DNA from: Amaricoccus sp003258405
GTDB taxonomy: Bacteria > Pseudomonadota > Alphaproteobacteria > Rhodobacterales > Rhodobacteraceae
Assembly: GCF_043226085.1 (NCBI RefSeq)
Contig: NZ_CP171225.1
Span: forward strand, 930,001 to 994,000
Direction: 5' to 3'
Length of the DNA: 64,000 bases
Shown here in pieces: positions 35,503 through 43,955 of the stretch. How positions within the stretch are numbered: the first letter of the stretch is position 1; every line of letters begins with the position of its first letter. The notes beneath the pieces were generated by a model. The model saw nothing but the letters and a program-made list of their open reading frames with translations, searched no databases and was not told the origin of the DNA. A program made the position numbers and the translations under genes.

Positions 35503-36267
35503 ATGCGCGATTTTTACGGTGTCACCCTCGCCAACCCGCTCATGCTGGGAACGGCGCAATATCCCTCGCCGGCGATCCTTGCGGATGCCTTCCGCGCTTC
35601 CAAGGCTGCGGTTGCCACCGTCTCGCTCCGCCGCGAGCAGGGCGCAGGCCAGGATTTCTGGGCACTCATCCGCGACCTCGGCGTGCGTGTGCTGCCCAAC
35701 ACCGCCGGCTGCCACACGGTCAAGGAGGCCGTCACCACCGCCCATATGGCGCGTGAGGTTTTCGAGACCCCCTGGATCAAGCTCGAGGTGATAGGCCATA
35801 CCGACACGCTCCAGCCGGATCCCTTTGCGCTGGTCGAGGCCGCGCGGATCCTCACCGAGGACGGCTTTCACGTCTTCCCCTATACCACCGAGGATCTTGT
35901 GCTGGCCGAACGGCTCGTCGAGGCGGGCTGCCGCGTGCTGATGCCCTGGGGGGCGCCGATCGGCTCCGGGCTGGGGCTCAACAACATCTACGGCCTTCGC
36001 ACCCTGCGCGCGCATTTCCCCGACATCCCGCTCGTGATCGACGCGGGGCTCGGCCTGCCCTCCCAGGCAGCGGCGGCGATGGAAATGGGCTATGATGCGG
36101 CCCTCCTCAACACGGCGGTTGCGAAGGCTGGCGATCCGGTGGCCATGGCACGCGCCTTCGCGCTCGCGATCGAGGCCGGCACACTGGCCCACGCAGCCGA
36201 TCCGATGGAACCGCGGGACATGGCCACGCCCTCGACCCCGGTCATCGGCAAGGCCTGGCTCGCATGA
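35503..36267 (+). CDS. thiG: Thiazole synthase ThiG
   Basis: ThiG builds the thiazole phosphate from deoxyxylulose phosphate, dehydroglycine and ThiS-thiocarboxylate. The 254-residue TIM barrel has the Schiff-base lysine region (FETPWIKLEVIG) and the phosphate-binding GAPIGSGLGLNN. The length is normal. It begins 4 nt after thiS. A 73-bp gap precedes thiE, the largest gap in the operon. Confidence 0.97.
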   Translation: MRDFYGVTLANPLMLGTAQYPSPAILADAFRASKAAVATVSLRREQGAGQDFWALIRDLGVRVLPNTAGCHTVKEAVTTAHMAREVFETPWIKLEVIGHTDTLQPDPFALVEAARILTEDGFHVFPYTTEDLVLAERLVEAGCRVLMPWGAPIGSGLGLNNIYGLRTLRAHFPDIPLVIDAGLGLPSQAAAAMEMGYDAALLNTAVAKAGDPVAMARAFALAIEAGTLAHAADPMEPRDMATPSTPVIGKAWLA

Positions 36268-36340
36268 CCGATCCCTGCTCTCACGGCCGGACGCACCTCC
36301 ACCACCCGGCACTACACTTCTGCGCAATGGAATTTTGCCC

Positions 36341-36958
36341 ATGATCGACCGCTTCTATCCGATCTTCGACAGCGCGGACTGGCTTGCACGCATGCTCCCC
36401 CTCGGTGTCACCTTCGCCCAACTTCGCATCAAGGACCGCGACGAGGAGGAAATCCGCGCCGAAATCCGCGAAGCGCTCGATCTCTGCGAGGAATACGGCG
36501 CGACCCTTGTGGTGAATGACCACTGGCGTCTCGCCATTGAGGAAGAGGCGAGCTTCGTCCATCTCGGCCAGGAGGATCTCGACGAGGCCGATGTCGGCGC
36601 CATTCGTGATGCGGGCCTGCGGCTCGGCGTCAGCACCCATGACCACCTCGAGCTCGACCGTGCGCTCGCGCTGGAACCCGACTACATTGCGCTCGGCCCG
36701 GTCTATCCGACCATCCTGAAGAAGATGCGCTGGCACGAACAGGGGCTCGAGCGCGTCAGCGAGTGGAAGGAAAGCATCGGCGACGTGCCGCTCTGCGCCA
36801 TCGGCGGGCTGACGGTCGAGCGCGCGCCCGGCGTCATCGCTGCGGGCGCCGACATCCTCTCGGTCGTCACCGACATCACCCTCAACTCTGATCCGGAAGA
36901 GCGCGTGCGCGCCTGGATCGCGGCAACACGCACCGAAATTCCCGAGGAAATGCCATGA
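36341..36958 (+). CDS. thiE: Thiamin phosphate synthase ThiE
   Basis: ThiE joins HMP-PP and thiazole phosphate to give thiamin monophosphate. The 205-residue product has QLRIKDRDEEE, VVNDHWRLAIE, FVHLGQEDL and ALGPVYPTILKKM, the family's substrate and magnesium loops. Some positions differ from the common NDR and T-x-T-K forms. The stop overlaps the thiY start (ATGA). Its position between thiG and the uptake genes confirms the call. Confidence 0.92.
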   Translation: MIDRFYPIFDSADWLARMLPLGVTFAQLRIKDRDEEEIRAEIREALDLCEEYGATLVVNDHWRLAIEEEASFVHLGQEDLDEADVGAIRDAGLRLGVSTHDHLELDRALALEPDYIALGPVYPTILKKMRWHEQGLERVSEWKESIGDVPLCAIGGLTVERAPGVIAAGADILSVVTDITLNSDPEERVRAWIAATRTEIPEEMP

Positions 36959-37893
36959 ACCGCCTGATACCCGCGCTCCTTGCGAGCTGCCTTGCCCTGC
37001 CTGCCGCCGCGCAGGACAAGATGACGCTCATGCTCGACTGGTTCGTCAATCCCGACCACGGGCCAATCATCATCGCAGAGGAAAAGGGATTCTTTGCCGA
37101 TGCAGGGCTCGAGGTCGAGGTGATCGCGCCCGCCGATCCCTCCGACCCGCCGAAGATGGCCGCGGCGGGGCGCGCGGATCTCGCGGTCTCCTACCAGCCG
37201 CAGCTCCATCTCCAGATACACGAAGGCCTGCCGCTCAAGCGCGTCGGGACCCTCGTCGCGACCCCGCTCAACTGCCTTCTCGTGCAGGCCGACGGCCCGG
37301 TGAAGACCATAGCCGATCTCAAGGGCCGCAAGATCGGCTTCTCGGTCGCGGGCGTCGAAGAGGCCATGCTCTCCGCCCTCCTCAAGGCCAACGGGCTCAG
37401 CCTCGACGACGTGGAGCTCATCAACGTGAACTGGGCGCTCTCCTCGGCGCTCATGTCCGGCCAGGTCGATGCGGTGATCGGTGCCTACCGCAATTTCGAG
37501 CTGAACCAGATGGAGATCGAGGGGCGTCCCGGCCGCTGCTTCTATGTCGAGGAGGAGGGACTGCCTGCCTATGACGAGCTGATCTACGTCGCCAATCCCG
37601 AGACGATGGACAAAGCCATGATCGCCCGTTTCCTCGGCGCGACGGAGCGTGCAACCCAGTATATCCTCAACCATCCCGAGGACGCCTGGGAGACCTTTTC
37701 CGCGACCTCTGCCGAGCTTCGGAACGAACTCAACAAGAAGGCCTGGTCCGACACCTACCCCCGCTTCGCTACCCGCCCGGCGGCAATGGATGCGGGCCGC
37801 TACGCGGCTTTCGAAACCTATCTCGAGGACTACGGCCTCATTCCCTCGGTCAACCCTGTCTCCGATATCGCTGTGGACGTGACCGCGGAATGA
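36955..37893 (+). CDS. thiY: Periplasmic HMP-precursor-binding protein ThiY (NMT1 family)
   Basis: This is a 312-residue substrate-binding protein with a signal peptide (RLIPALLASCLALPAAAQ). The NMT1/THI5-like fold shows LMLDWFVNPDHGPIIIAEEKGFF and a middle GRKIGFSVAGVEEAML. Family members bind N-formyl-4-amino-5-aminomethyl-2-methylpyrimidine, a thiamin breakdown product salvaged with TenA. With thiZ and thiX it forms a complete ABC importer. It overlaps both flanking genes by 4 nt. Confidence 0.93.
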   Translation: MNRLIPALLASCLALPAAAQDKMTLMLDWFVNPDHGPIIIAEEKGFFADAGLEVEVIAPADPSDPPKMAAAGRADLAVSYQPQLHLQIHEGLPLKRVGTLVATPLNCLLVQADGPVKTIADLKGRKIGFSVAGVEEAMLSALLKANGLSLDDVELINVNWALSSALMSGQVDAVIGAYRNFELNQMEIEGRPGRCFYVEEEGLPAYDELIYVANPETMDKAMIARFLGATERATQYILNHPEDAWETFSATSAELRNELNKKAWSDTYPRFATRPAAMDAGRYAAFETYLEDYGLIPSVNPVSDIAVDVTAE

Positions 37894-38579
37894 GCACGCA
37901 CCTAGAGTATGGCACCGCCTTCCGGCTCTGGCGCGAGCGTGCCGGGCCGGTCTGGGACGACTATACCCGCCATGCCTTCGTCGCGGGTCTCTCCGACGGG
38001 AGCCTGCCGCGGGAGAGCTTCCTGCATTATCTCCGGCAGGATTACGTCTTCCTGATCCATTTCTCTCGGGCCTGGGCACTTGCCGTCGTGAAGGCGGATA
38101 CGCTCGACGAAATGCGTGCGGCGGCCGAGACCGTCCGAGTGCTGCTCCTTGAGGAGATGCAGCTTCACGTGCGGACATGCGCCGCGGCCGGCATCTCCGA
38201 GGCGGAGCTCGAAGCCACAGTGGAACGGGCGGAGAACCTCGCCTATACGCGCTTCGTGCTCGAGGCAGGCTATTCCGGCGACTTTCTCGATCTGCTGGCG
38301 ACACTTGCGCCTTGCGTGCTCGGCTATGGCGAGATCGGTGCGCGGCTCCTCACGGAAGCCGCACAGGACACGCCCTATCGCGACTGGATCGAAACCTATG
38401 GCGGACCCGACTACCAGACCGCCTGCGTCGAGGCCGGCCGCCTGATCGACGGTGCACTGGCGCGCCGCTTCGGCACTGGCTGGACAGGGCTGCCGCGCTG
38501 GCAGGCGCTCTGCGATCGGTTCACCATGGCTTCGCGTCTCGAGGTCGGATTCTGGGACATGGGGCTCCGGCCGGAATGA
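37890..38579 (+). CDS. tenA: Aminopyrimidine aminohydrolase TenA
   Basis: TenA hydrolyses aminomethyl-pyrimidine from degraded thiamin to hydroxymethylpyrimidine, which ThiD can use. The 229-residue all-helical product has the N-terminal LPRESFLHYLRQDYVFLIHFSRAW block in two overlapping parts and the active-site cysteine in LAPCVLGYGEIG. The glutamate pair near the C-terminus (FTMASRLEVGFWDMG) is present. Its coupling to thiY and thiZ fits the salvage role. Confidence 0.93.
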   Translation: MSTHLEYGTAFRLWRERAGPVWDDYTRHAFVAGLSDGSLPRESFLHYLRQDYVFLIHFSRAWALAVVKADTLDEMRAAAETVRVLLLEEMQLHVRTCAAAGISEAELEATVERAENLAYTRFVLEAGYSGDFLDLLATLAPCVLGYGEIGARLLTEAAQDTPYRDWIETYGGPDYQTACVEAGRLIDGALARRFGTGWTGLPRWQALCDRFTMASRLEVGFWDMGLRPE

Positions 38580-39304
38580 CGCCTGCGCCCGCCGTCACCG
38601 TGGAAGGCTCCGCCCGGCTGGGCCAACAGCCGCTCTTTCCGCCGGTCTCGCTGCGCCTTGGGGCCGGCGAGTGGACCTGCCTGCTCGGGCCTTCGGGTGT
38701 CGGAAAATCGAGCCTGCTCCGGATCATCGCAGGGCTCGAGACGGGCATCGATTTCACGGGTCACGTGACGACCGGAGACGGCGCGCCGCTTGCGGGACGG
38801 ATCGCCTACATGGCGCAGAGCGACCTGCTCTTCCCCTGGCGCAGCGTGACGGAAAACGTGCTGCTCGGCGCCGCGCTGCGGGGGACAGCGCCCGACCGGG
38901 CGCGGGCCCGCGAGCTGATCGGGCGTGTCGGCCTGACGGATCATGCTGGGAAACGGCCCGCCGCCCTCTCGGGCGGGCAGCGGCAACGCGCTGCGCTGGC
39001 GCGAACCCTGATGGAGGATCGGCCCGTCATCCTGCTCGACGAGCCCTTCTCCGCGCTCGATGCGCGGAATCGTGCGGCAATGCAATCACTTGCTGCCAGC
39101 CTGCTCGCCGGGCGCACGGTGCTTCTCGTCACTCATGACCCGGCCGAGGCCGCCCGCCTCGGACACCGGATCCTCGTCATCGACGAAGCAGGACTGCGTG
39201 AAATGCCACGGCCTGAAATGCCGCCGCTGCGGCCGGTGAGCGATCCGGCGACGCTTGAAATCCAGATGGCGCTCTTTGCGGAGCTGGGGCGGGGGGCTGA
39301 ATGA
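38576..39304 (+). CDS. thiZ: Pyrimidine-precursor ABC importer ATPase ThiZ
   Basis: This is a 242-residue ABC ATPase with Walker A (GPSGVGKSSL), signature (LSGGQRQRAALARTL) and Walker B (VILLDEPFSALDARN). It powers import with ThiX and ThiY. The ATG at 38576 overlaps the tenA stop. Alone it could be any taurine/nitrate-type ATPase; its placement between tenA and thiX fixes the role. Confidence 0.9.
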   Translation: MTPAPAVTVEGSARLGQQPLFPPVSLRLGAGEWTCLLGPSGVGKSSLLRIIAGLETGIDFTGHVTTGDGAPLAGRIAYMAQSDLLFPWRSVTENVLLGAALRGTAPDRARARELIGRVGLTDHAGKRPAALSGGQRQRAALARTLMEDRPVILLDEPFSALDARNRAAMQSLAASLLAGRTVLLVTHDPAEAARLGHRILVIDEAGLREMPRPEMPPLRPVSDPATLEIQMALFAELGRGAE

Positions 39305-40050
39305 GCGGGGTGCGGAACGGAGTGGTATCGGCGCTGGTGGGGATTGGCGCCTGGTGGCTCGTGGTGATTCTCGCGGGGCTGCCTCCGTTCATCCTGCCGG
39401 CGCCGGACCGGGTGGCACGGGCGCTCTGGACCTCGCGGGAGACGATCGCGGAGAATGCCGTGGTGACGCTCGTGGAGGTGCTGGCGGGGCTTGTGCTCGG
39501 CGCCGTGCTCGGAGCGCTGACGGCGATCCAGCTCGCGCTCTTTCCGCTGGCGCGCACGCTCATCCGGCCGATGCTGGTCTTCTTCCAGGCCGTGCCGGTC
39601 TTCGCGCTGGCGCCGATCCTGACGCTCTGGCTCGGCTACGGCATCTGGTCGAAGCTGGCGATGGCGCTGCTCATCATATTTTTTCCTGTAACATCAGCAT
39701 TTTATGACGGCCTCACCCGCACCCCTCAGGGCTATCTCGACCTCGCCCGGGTAATGGAGGCGCGGCCCTGGGCGGTGATGCTCCGGGTGCGGATTCCGAA
39801 TGCCCTTCCGGCGCTCGCTTCGGGGCTTCGGCTGGCGGCTGTCTATGCGCCGATCGGGGCTGTGATCGGGGAGTGGGTCGGGGCCTCGAAGGGGCTTGGA
39901 TATCTCATGCTGCTCTCCAACGGGCGGGCGCAGACGGACGTGATGTTTGCCGCCCTTTTCGTGCTCGCGGCGATGACGGTGCTGCTCCATACGGCGGTGG
40001 ACCGGGGCAGCCGGGCGATCACCGCGCGCTATGCGCCGGACCACGGATAG
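39301..40050 (+). CDS. thiX: Pyrimidine-precursor ABC importer permease ThiX
   Basis: This is a 249-residue BPD-type permease with six membrane helices and the coupling-helix EAA-like loop (LDLARVMEARPWAVMLRVRIPNALP, in part). It is the membrane channel for the ThiXYZ importer. The start overlaps the thiZ stop by 4 nt. It is the last gene of the operon and is followed by an intrinsic terminator about 160 bp downstream. Confidence 0.9.
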   Translation: MSGVRNGVVSALVGIGAWWLVVILAGLPPFILPAPDRVARALWTSRETIAENAVVTLVEVLAGLVLGAVLGALTAIQLALFPLARTLIRPMLVFFQAVPVFALAPILTLWLGYGIWSKLAMALLIIFFPVTSAFYDGLTRTPQGYLDLARVMEARPWAVMLRVRIPNALPALASGLRLAAVYAPIGAVIGEWVGASKGLGYLMLLSNGRAQTDVMFAALFVLAAMTVLLHTAVDRGSRAITARYAPDHG

Positions 40051-40070
40051 GCCGGATTCGGCGCGTCTGG

Positions 40071-40117
40071 ATTCCATATGGAATCGATATGGAATCCATA
40101 TGGCAATCGTATGGCAA
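40071..40117. repeat. Four imperfect tandem copies of an ATATGGAATC-type unit
   Basis: Starting from the perfect palindrome ATTCCATATGGAAT (40071-40084), the sequence reads CATATGGAATC, GATATGGAATC, CATATGGCAATC, GTATGGCAAC. This is about four degenerate copies with 11-12-base spacing. It is AT-rich in a GC-rich region, 20 bp after thiX. The period is close to one DNA turn, so an array of protein-binding sites is possible; slippage-derived repeat is the plain alternative. Confidence 0.7.
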
Positions 40118-40210
40118 CGCCGCGGCCAGGTTCGCCCCTGCCGAGCGCCCGCACGAAGACCTTGACCCGCCGCGGGACTGTCAGGCCGGATGCCCTGAGG
40201 AGGCCCGAAC

Positions 40211-40234
40211 AAGCCCATGACGCGGCGGGCTTTT
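40211..40234 (+). terminator. Intrinsic terminator of the thi operon
   Basis: AAGCCC (40211-40216) pairs with GGGCTT (40227-40232) and is followed by T residues. A longer stem CCCGCCGCG (40166-40174) / CGCGGCGGG (40221-40229) can form over the same right arm. This is the first good terminator after thiX. Confidence 0.65.
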
Positions 40235-40620
40235 GCCAGCGGGACCACCCTGCCCGGCCCGGATGGCTTTCGGCCGCAGCGCGACACCGGACCCATTCAC
40301 GTCAAAAAATATCTCAAATAATCGTTTGAGGAATAGGGTTTCTGAACATACTATTCCCAAAGGATAGCGAGATGAGACTCGGAACTCTGCACCGATCTGG
40401 AAGATACCGCGCAGATCTACCGGGCCGCCTCCATCACGGAAACCGCGAAACGGCATAGAGACCCTCTGGAAATACAGGGGGCGAACTGCGGAGCGTGAGA
40501 GATTTGACCTGTTCCCGACGCGGAGCTTTGCAACCGCGCCCTTACCGAGTCAGCCCGCAATGAGACCGCAAGGGACGGGACCTGCCGGGCCCCGTCTCCC
40601 AACACGGGGGGGATATCACA
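40235..40620. other. Long non-coding leader before the metallophosphoesterase gene
   Basis: I find no gene in these 386 bp. They include an AT-rich patch with two adjacent inverted repeats: CTCAAA-taatcg-TTTGAG (40313-40330) and GAATAG-N14-CTATTC (40331-40356). The AT-rich patch is the likeliest promoter region for the downstream gene, leaving an mRNA leader of more than 200 nt. Confidence 0.5.
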
Positions 40621-42213
40621 GTGAACTTCGACACAAAGAGCAACATCGTCGTGCTGAGCGACGTGCATATCGGGACCAACCAGCCGACATGCTGGTATCA
40701 GGCAAGCGTGCATGAGCCCTACCTCATCGCGATCCTGCAATGGGTGAAGGACAATGCGGCCTCGATCGACCAGCTCGTCCTGCTCGGCGATCTGGTGGAT
40801 TTCTGGACCTACCCTTGCGAGAACCCCCTGCCCGGCTTCACCGACATCACCGGAGCAAATCCCAACATCTTCGGGAGCGCAGGCGCGCTCGGCGCGACGA
40901 TCGATGCGCTCGGCGGCGAGGTCTACTACCTTACCGGCAATCACGACATGAACGTGACCGCGGCAGACATTGGCGAGATCGTGAGCCCGCAGGGGCACTC
41001 GCCGAAGTTCCTCGATGTGGGCAACGGGCTCGATGAGCTCGGGTTCTATCAGCCGATGCTGCCGAGCGGCGCACCCTCGGGCATCGCGCTCGGGCACGGG
41101 CATTACTACACGCTCTTCAATGCGCCCGACGAGAATACCAGCTGGGAACCGATGCCGGTCGGCCATTTCGTCACGCGGATGATCGCGAGCCATTGGGCCA
41201 GGACGCTCCAGCCTGGGCAGACGGTCGCGGATCTGCCCGGACAGGGGGCACCGATGGGTATCACCATGCTGCCCTTCCTGCTCGCGACCCTTTCGGAGCC
41301 CTGGAAATCGGGCGGCAACAACGCGAACATCCCCGCGCTGCTCCTCAACTGGGTCGCCGGGCAGATGGGGTGGAACGACACCAATCCCATCGTGATGCTC
41401 GATGGCGGCACGACGACGCTCGACGAGGTGAAAACGGTCTACCAGAACCTCTGGTCCAACTGGGCCGCACGGCAGGCCGCGCTGATGAACAGCCCCGAGG
41501 CAGGGCAGATCGCGGCCTACAAGGCTGCGCTTGCCGATGCACTGGCCTGGTATCTCGGCTGGTTCGCACAACAGGCCTCGATCCAGAATGGATACGACCT
41601 CGTGGTCATGGGCCACACGCATGTGCCGATCGCGGGCATGACCGGGGGCGTCATCAACTATGTCAATTCGGGCTTCGAATGCCCGTCGGTTCCGGACATG
41701 GGCACCCAGCAGATCTCGTTTGCGGTGATCGACCGCGACACGAAGCAGACAACGCTGCTGCAGGCGCGCAAGTCCTCTTCCGGGCCGATCGAGATCGTGC
41801 CCTGCCCGGCGGCGAGCGTTTCGCCCGTGCCGCCCCCGGCCATGGACTTTTCCTGCTACATCACCATCGAGAACAACCAGGGCTTTCCGCTGACCCTCAC
41901 CGGATCGACGATCGGGCACGGCTATCTCACCGGACCGCTGCCGCAGCAGATCGCGCCGAACTCGGTGGCGCGCATCTGGCTCACCGACTATCCGGGTGGG
42001 CATGGATCGGACGGCTCGGTGACCTACCAGTATCCGGGCGGCGCCTCCTACACCTTCGCCTTCGACTGCCCGACCGGCGTCCTGCCGAATACCTGCTCGG
42101 GCGGAAGCTGGTTCAAGACGAAGGCGGGCGATCCCAACGGGCCCTGGGGGCCCATCGGCAGCATCGCCCGCTACGGCCATCCGTTCTCGGTGACCTTCGG
42201 CGTCGAGAGCTGA
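40621..42213 (+). CDS. Metallophosphoesterase with C-terminal aegerolysin/ET79-like domain
   Basis: This is a 530-residue protein with a GTG start after a GGGGGGGA site. Residues 8-390 are a calcineurin-like phosphoesterase with all metal motifs: SDVHIG (D14, H16), GDLVDF (56-61), GNHD (106-109), GHGH (158-161) and GHTH (331-334). After a Pro-rich linker, residues about 408-530 form a beta-sandwich. Its pattern (ITIENNQGFPLTLTGSTIGHG, then PPxxI-like PLPQQIAPNS and GSDGSVTYQY) resembles aegerolysin and the Bacillus ET79 crystal-protein family, which bind membranes or lipids. No signal peptide is evident. It might be a phosphoesterase aimed at a lipid-linked substrate. The family call of the C-terminal domain is by eye. 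Confidence 0.8.
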   Translation: MNFDTKSNIVVLSDVHIGTNQPTCWYQASVHEPYLIAILQWVKDNAASIDQLVLLGDLVDFWTYPCENPLPGFTDITGANPNIFGSAGALGATIDALGGEVYYLTGNHDMNVTAADIGEIVSPQGHSPKFLDVGNGLDELGFYQPMLPSGAPSGIALGHGHYYTLFNAPDENTSWEPMPVGHFVTRMIASHWARTLQPGQTVADLPGQGAPMGITMLPFLLATLSEPWKSGGNNANIPALLLNWVAGQMGWNDTNPIVMLDGGTTTLDEVKTVYQNLWSNWAARQAALMNSPEAGQIAAYKAALADALAWYLGWFAQQASIQNGYDLVVMGHTHVPIAGMTGGVINYVNSGFECPSVPDMGTQQISFAVIDRDTKQTTLLQARKSSSGPIEIVPCPAASVSPVPPPAMDFSCYITIENNQGFPLTLTGSTIGHGYLTGPLPQQIAPNSVARIWLTDYPGGHGSDGSVTYQYPGGASYTFAFDCPTGVLPNTCSGGSWFKTKAGDPNGPWGPIGSIARYGHPFSVTFGVES

Positions 42214-42220
42214 CCGCGCC

Positions 42221-43084
42221 TCAGGTCGGCGGCAGCGCCACGCCCGCCCAGAGCAGCCATTCGTCCCGGGTGCCGGAGAAGACGTTGATGTCGGTATCCC
42301 CGGCAATCCCCGGCACCATACCGGTGCCGGTATACTGCCAGAACGTCCAGTGCTGTTCCGGATAGGTGTTGGAGGGGTGATCGGCGACCGAGCGGAGCCA
42401 GAACTGGTAGCCCTTCACCCGCCAGAGCTCGTTGTCGCGATAGAAATCCACCGTGGTGTAGATCAGCGGGCGCTTGCCGTAATGCCGGGTGACGAGGCCG
42501 AGATAGGTTGTCATCTCCGCCCGCACGCGCTCGGCTGCGGGACGCAGCGGGCAGGTGCGCGAGAGGTGGTTCCATTCCACATCGAGCACCGGCGGCAGGG
42601 CGGAGGCATCGCGCGGCACATGGTCCATGAACCAGCGCGCCTGCTCGGCTGCGGGGCGGCAGAAGTAGTAGTAGTGATAGGCGCCGCGGGGGAGGCCGGC
42701 GGCCGCGGCGCCGCGCCAGTTGTCGAAGAACCGGTCGTCCGTGTGATCGCCACCTTCTGTTGCCTTGATGAAGGCGAAGGAGGCGCCGGAGGCCCGCACC
42801 CGGGTCCAGTCGATGTCGCCCTGGTATTTCGAGACGTCCACGCCGTGAACCGGGTAGTGCCAGGGGGCGACGGCCGACCATTCCCAGGGATCGCTGTCGT
42901 CGAATCGCGGGGCGACGGCGACGGCGCGGCTGGCGCTCAGGGCCGCGATGACCGGGCTCGTGGCCATGGTGGCGGGCGGGGGGGATGGCGGACGCGAGGG
43001 TCCGCAGGCGGCGAGCATCACTGCCGCAAGGAGTACGGATAGGCCGCGCAAGGATCTCTGCTCCGGTATGTCTCTGCCTGTCAC
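42221..43084 (-). CDS. GH25 lysozyme-like lipoprotein
   Basis: This is a glycoside hydrolase family 25 muramidase of about 287 residues. It has VHGVDVSKYQGDIDWTRVR at the start of the barrel, FAFIKATEGG, and the catalytic D-x-E in PVLDVEWNH. The N-terminus has a lipoprotein signal (GLSVLLAAVMLAAC), so the enzyme is probably anchored in the envelope and acts on the host's own wall. I chose the GTG at 43084; the open frame extends much further without family resemblance, so the start is uncertain. It converges on the metallophosphoesterase gene with 7 bp between stops. Confidence 0.87.
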   Translation of the reverse strand: MTGRDIPEQRSLRGLSVLLAAVMLAACGPSRPPSPPPATMATSPVIAALSASRAVAVAPRFDDSDPWEWSAVAPWHYPVHGVDVSKYQGDIDWTRVRASGASFAFIKATEGGDHTDDRFFDNWRGAAAAGLPRGAYHYYYFCRPAAEQARWFMDHVPRDASALPPVLDVEWNHLSRTCPLRPAAERVRAEMTTYLGLVTRHYGKRPLIYTTVDFYRDNELWRVKGYQFWLRSVADHPSNTYPEQHWTFWQYTGTGMVPGIAGDTDINVFSGTRDEWLLWAGVALPPT

Positions 43085-43187
43085 GCTCGGGCGATCTGCT
43101 TCTTTGGCATTGTTCGCCTCGCGCGTGGTCGAAAGCGTATCAGATTGACGGTCCTGCGGCAATCTTCCCGCACCGTGCCCCGCCGGA

Positions 43188-43223
43188 TGCACATGTGCAA
43201 TTTTAGGGAAATGCACTGGTGCA
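43188..43223. promoter_or_regulatory. Paired operator-like palindromes ATGCACnnGTGCAAT
   Basis: Two 12-bp inverted repeats, TGCACATGTGCA (43188-43199) and TGCACTGGTGCA (43212-43223), are centred 24 bp apart. Both are embedded in the same extended context ATGCACnnGTGCAAT. They lie between the divergent GH25 and nasT genes, where a regulator could act on either. The half-site TGCAC recalls NtrC sites, but the 2-bp spacing does not fit the NtrC consensus. Confidence 0.6.
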
Positions 43224-43370
43224 ATCCTCGGCAGATTGACGCGCGGCGGCGAGATTTCCGGCACCCGGCCGCGCTTTCCGGTTGATCTCGGGCGCGGCCG
43301 ATGGCCGATTGGAGCAAGGCCCGGCCCGCTGGTGCGGGTCCGCAGGGCACACCCGGGAGGGGTATCGCGC

Positions 43371-43955
43371 GTGGCAGACAGGCTGAGGATCGTCGTCGTC
43401 GAGAAGGACCGCGACCGGGCCATGATGATCATCGACGGATTGCAGGACACCGGCGATCACGATGTCACCGTGATCGGCGATGACACCGGGCTTGCCCGCA
43501 AGCTCGCCGCGATCGACCCGGATGTGGTCCTCATCGATCTGGAGAACCCGAACCGCGATGTGCTGGAGGCGCTGACGCTTGCCTCAAGCCCGCAGGAACG
43601 CCCGGTCGCGATGTTCGTCGACCGCTCCGACGAGCAGGTGATGCGGGCGGCGATCGAGGCGGGCGTGAGCGCCTATGTGGTGGCCGGGCTGGCGCGCGAG
43701 CGGATCCGGCCGGTCTTGACGGCGGCGATCGCGCGATTTCACATGGTGGCCCGCCTGCGCTCCGAGCTCGACGCGACCAAGGCCGCACTCGAGGAGCGCA
43801 AGACCGTCGACCGCGCGAAGGGCCTGCTGATGAAGGCGAAGGGGATCGGAGAGGAGGAGGCCTATGCGCTCTTGCGCCGCACGGCGATGGATCAGGGCAA
43901 GAAGCTTGCCGAGATCGCGGCGGCCCTCATCACCGCGCTGGAACTGCTGAAATGA
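43371..43955 (+). CDS. nasT: ANTAR-domain antiterminator NasT
   Basis: NasT is an RNA-binding response-regulator-like protein that lets RNA polymerase read through the leader terminator of the nitrate operon. The 194-residue product has a receiver-like domain (RIVVVEKDRDRAM, PDVVLIDLENPN) and a C-terminal ANTAR domain (KTVDRAKGLLMKAKGIGEEE and YALLRRTAMDQGKKLAEIA). The GTG at 43371 has a GGGAGGGG site. It overlaps nasS by 4 nt. In known systems NasS holds NasT inactive without nitrate. Confidence 0.94.
   Translation: MADRLRIVVVEKDRDRAMMIIDGLQDTGDHDVTVIGDDTGLARKLAAIDPDVVLIDLENPNRDVLEALTLASSPQERPVAMFVDRSDEQVMRAAIEAGVSAYVVAGLARERIRPVLTAAIARFHMVARLRSELDATKAALEERKTVDRAKGLLMKAKGIGEEEAYALLRRTAMDQGKKLAEIAAALITALELLK

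Noticed and set aside
40371..40459. Possible small peptide gene in the leader of the metallophosphoesterase gene.
   Set aside because: The short ATG frame has no site or conservation evidence, and the better-looking overlapping frame has no start codon.
40417..42306. Open frame of about 629 codons on the minus strand opposite the metallophosphoesterase gene.
   Set aside because: The plus-strand frame carries every phosphoesterase motif; the minus frame carries none.
43188..43223. Reading the paired palindromes as NtrC sites.
   Set aside because: The half-sites match but the spacer is 2 bp instead of about 5-7 bp as in the NtrC consensus.
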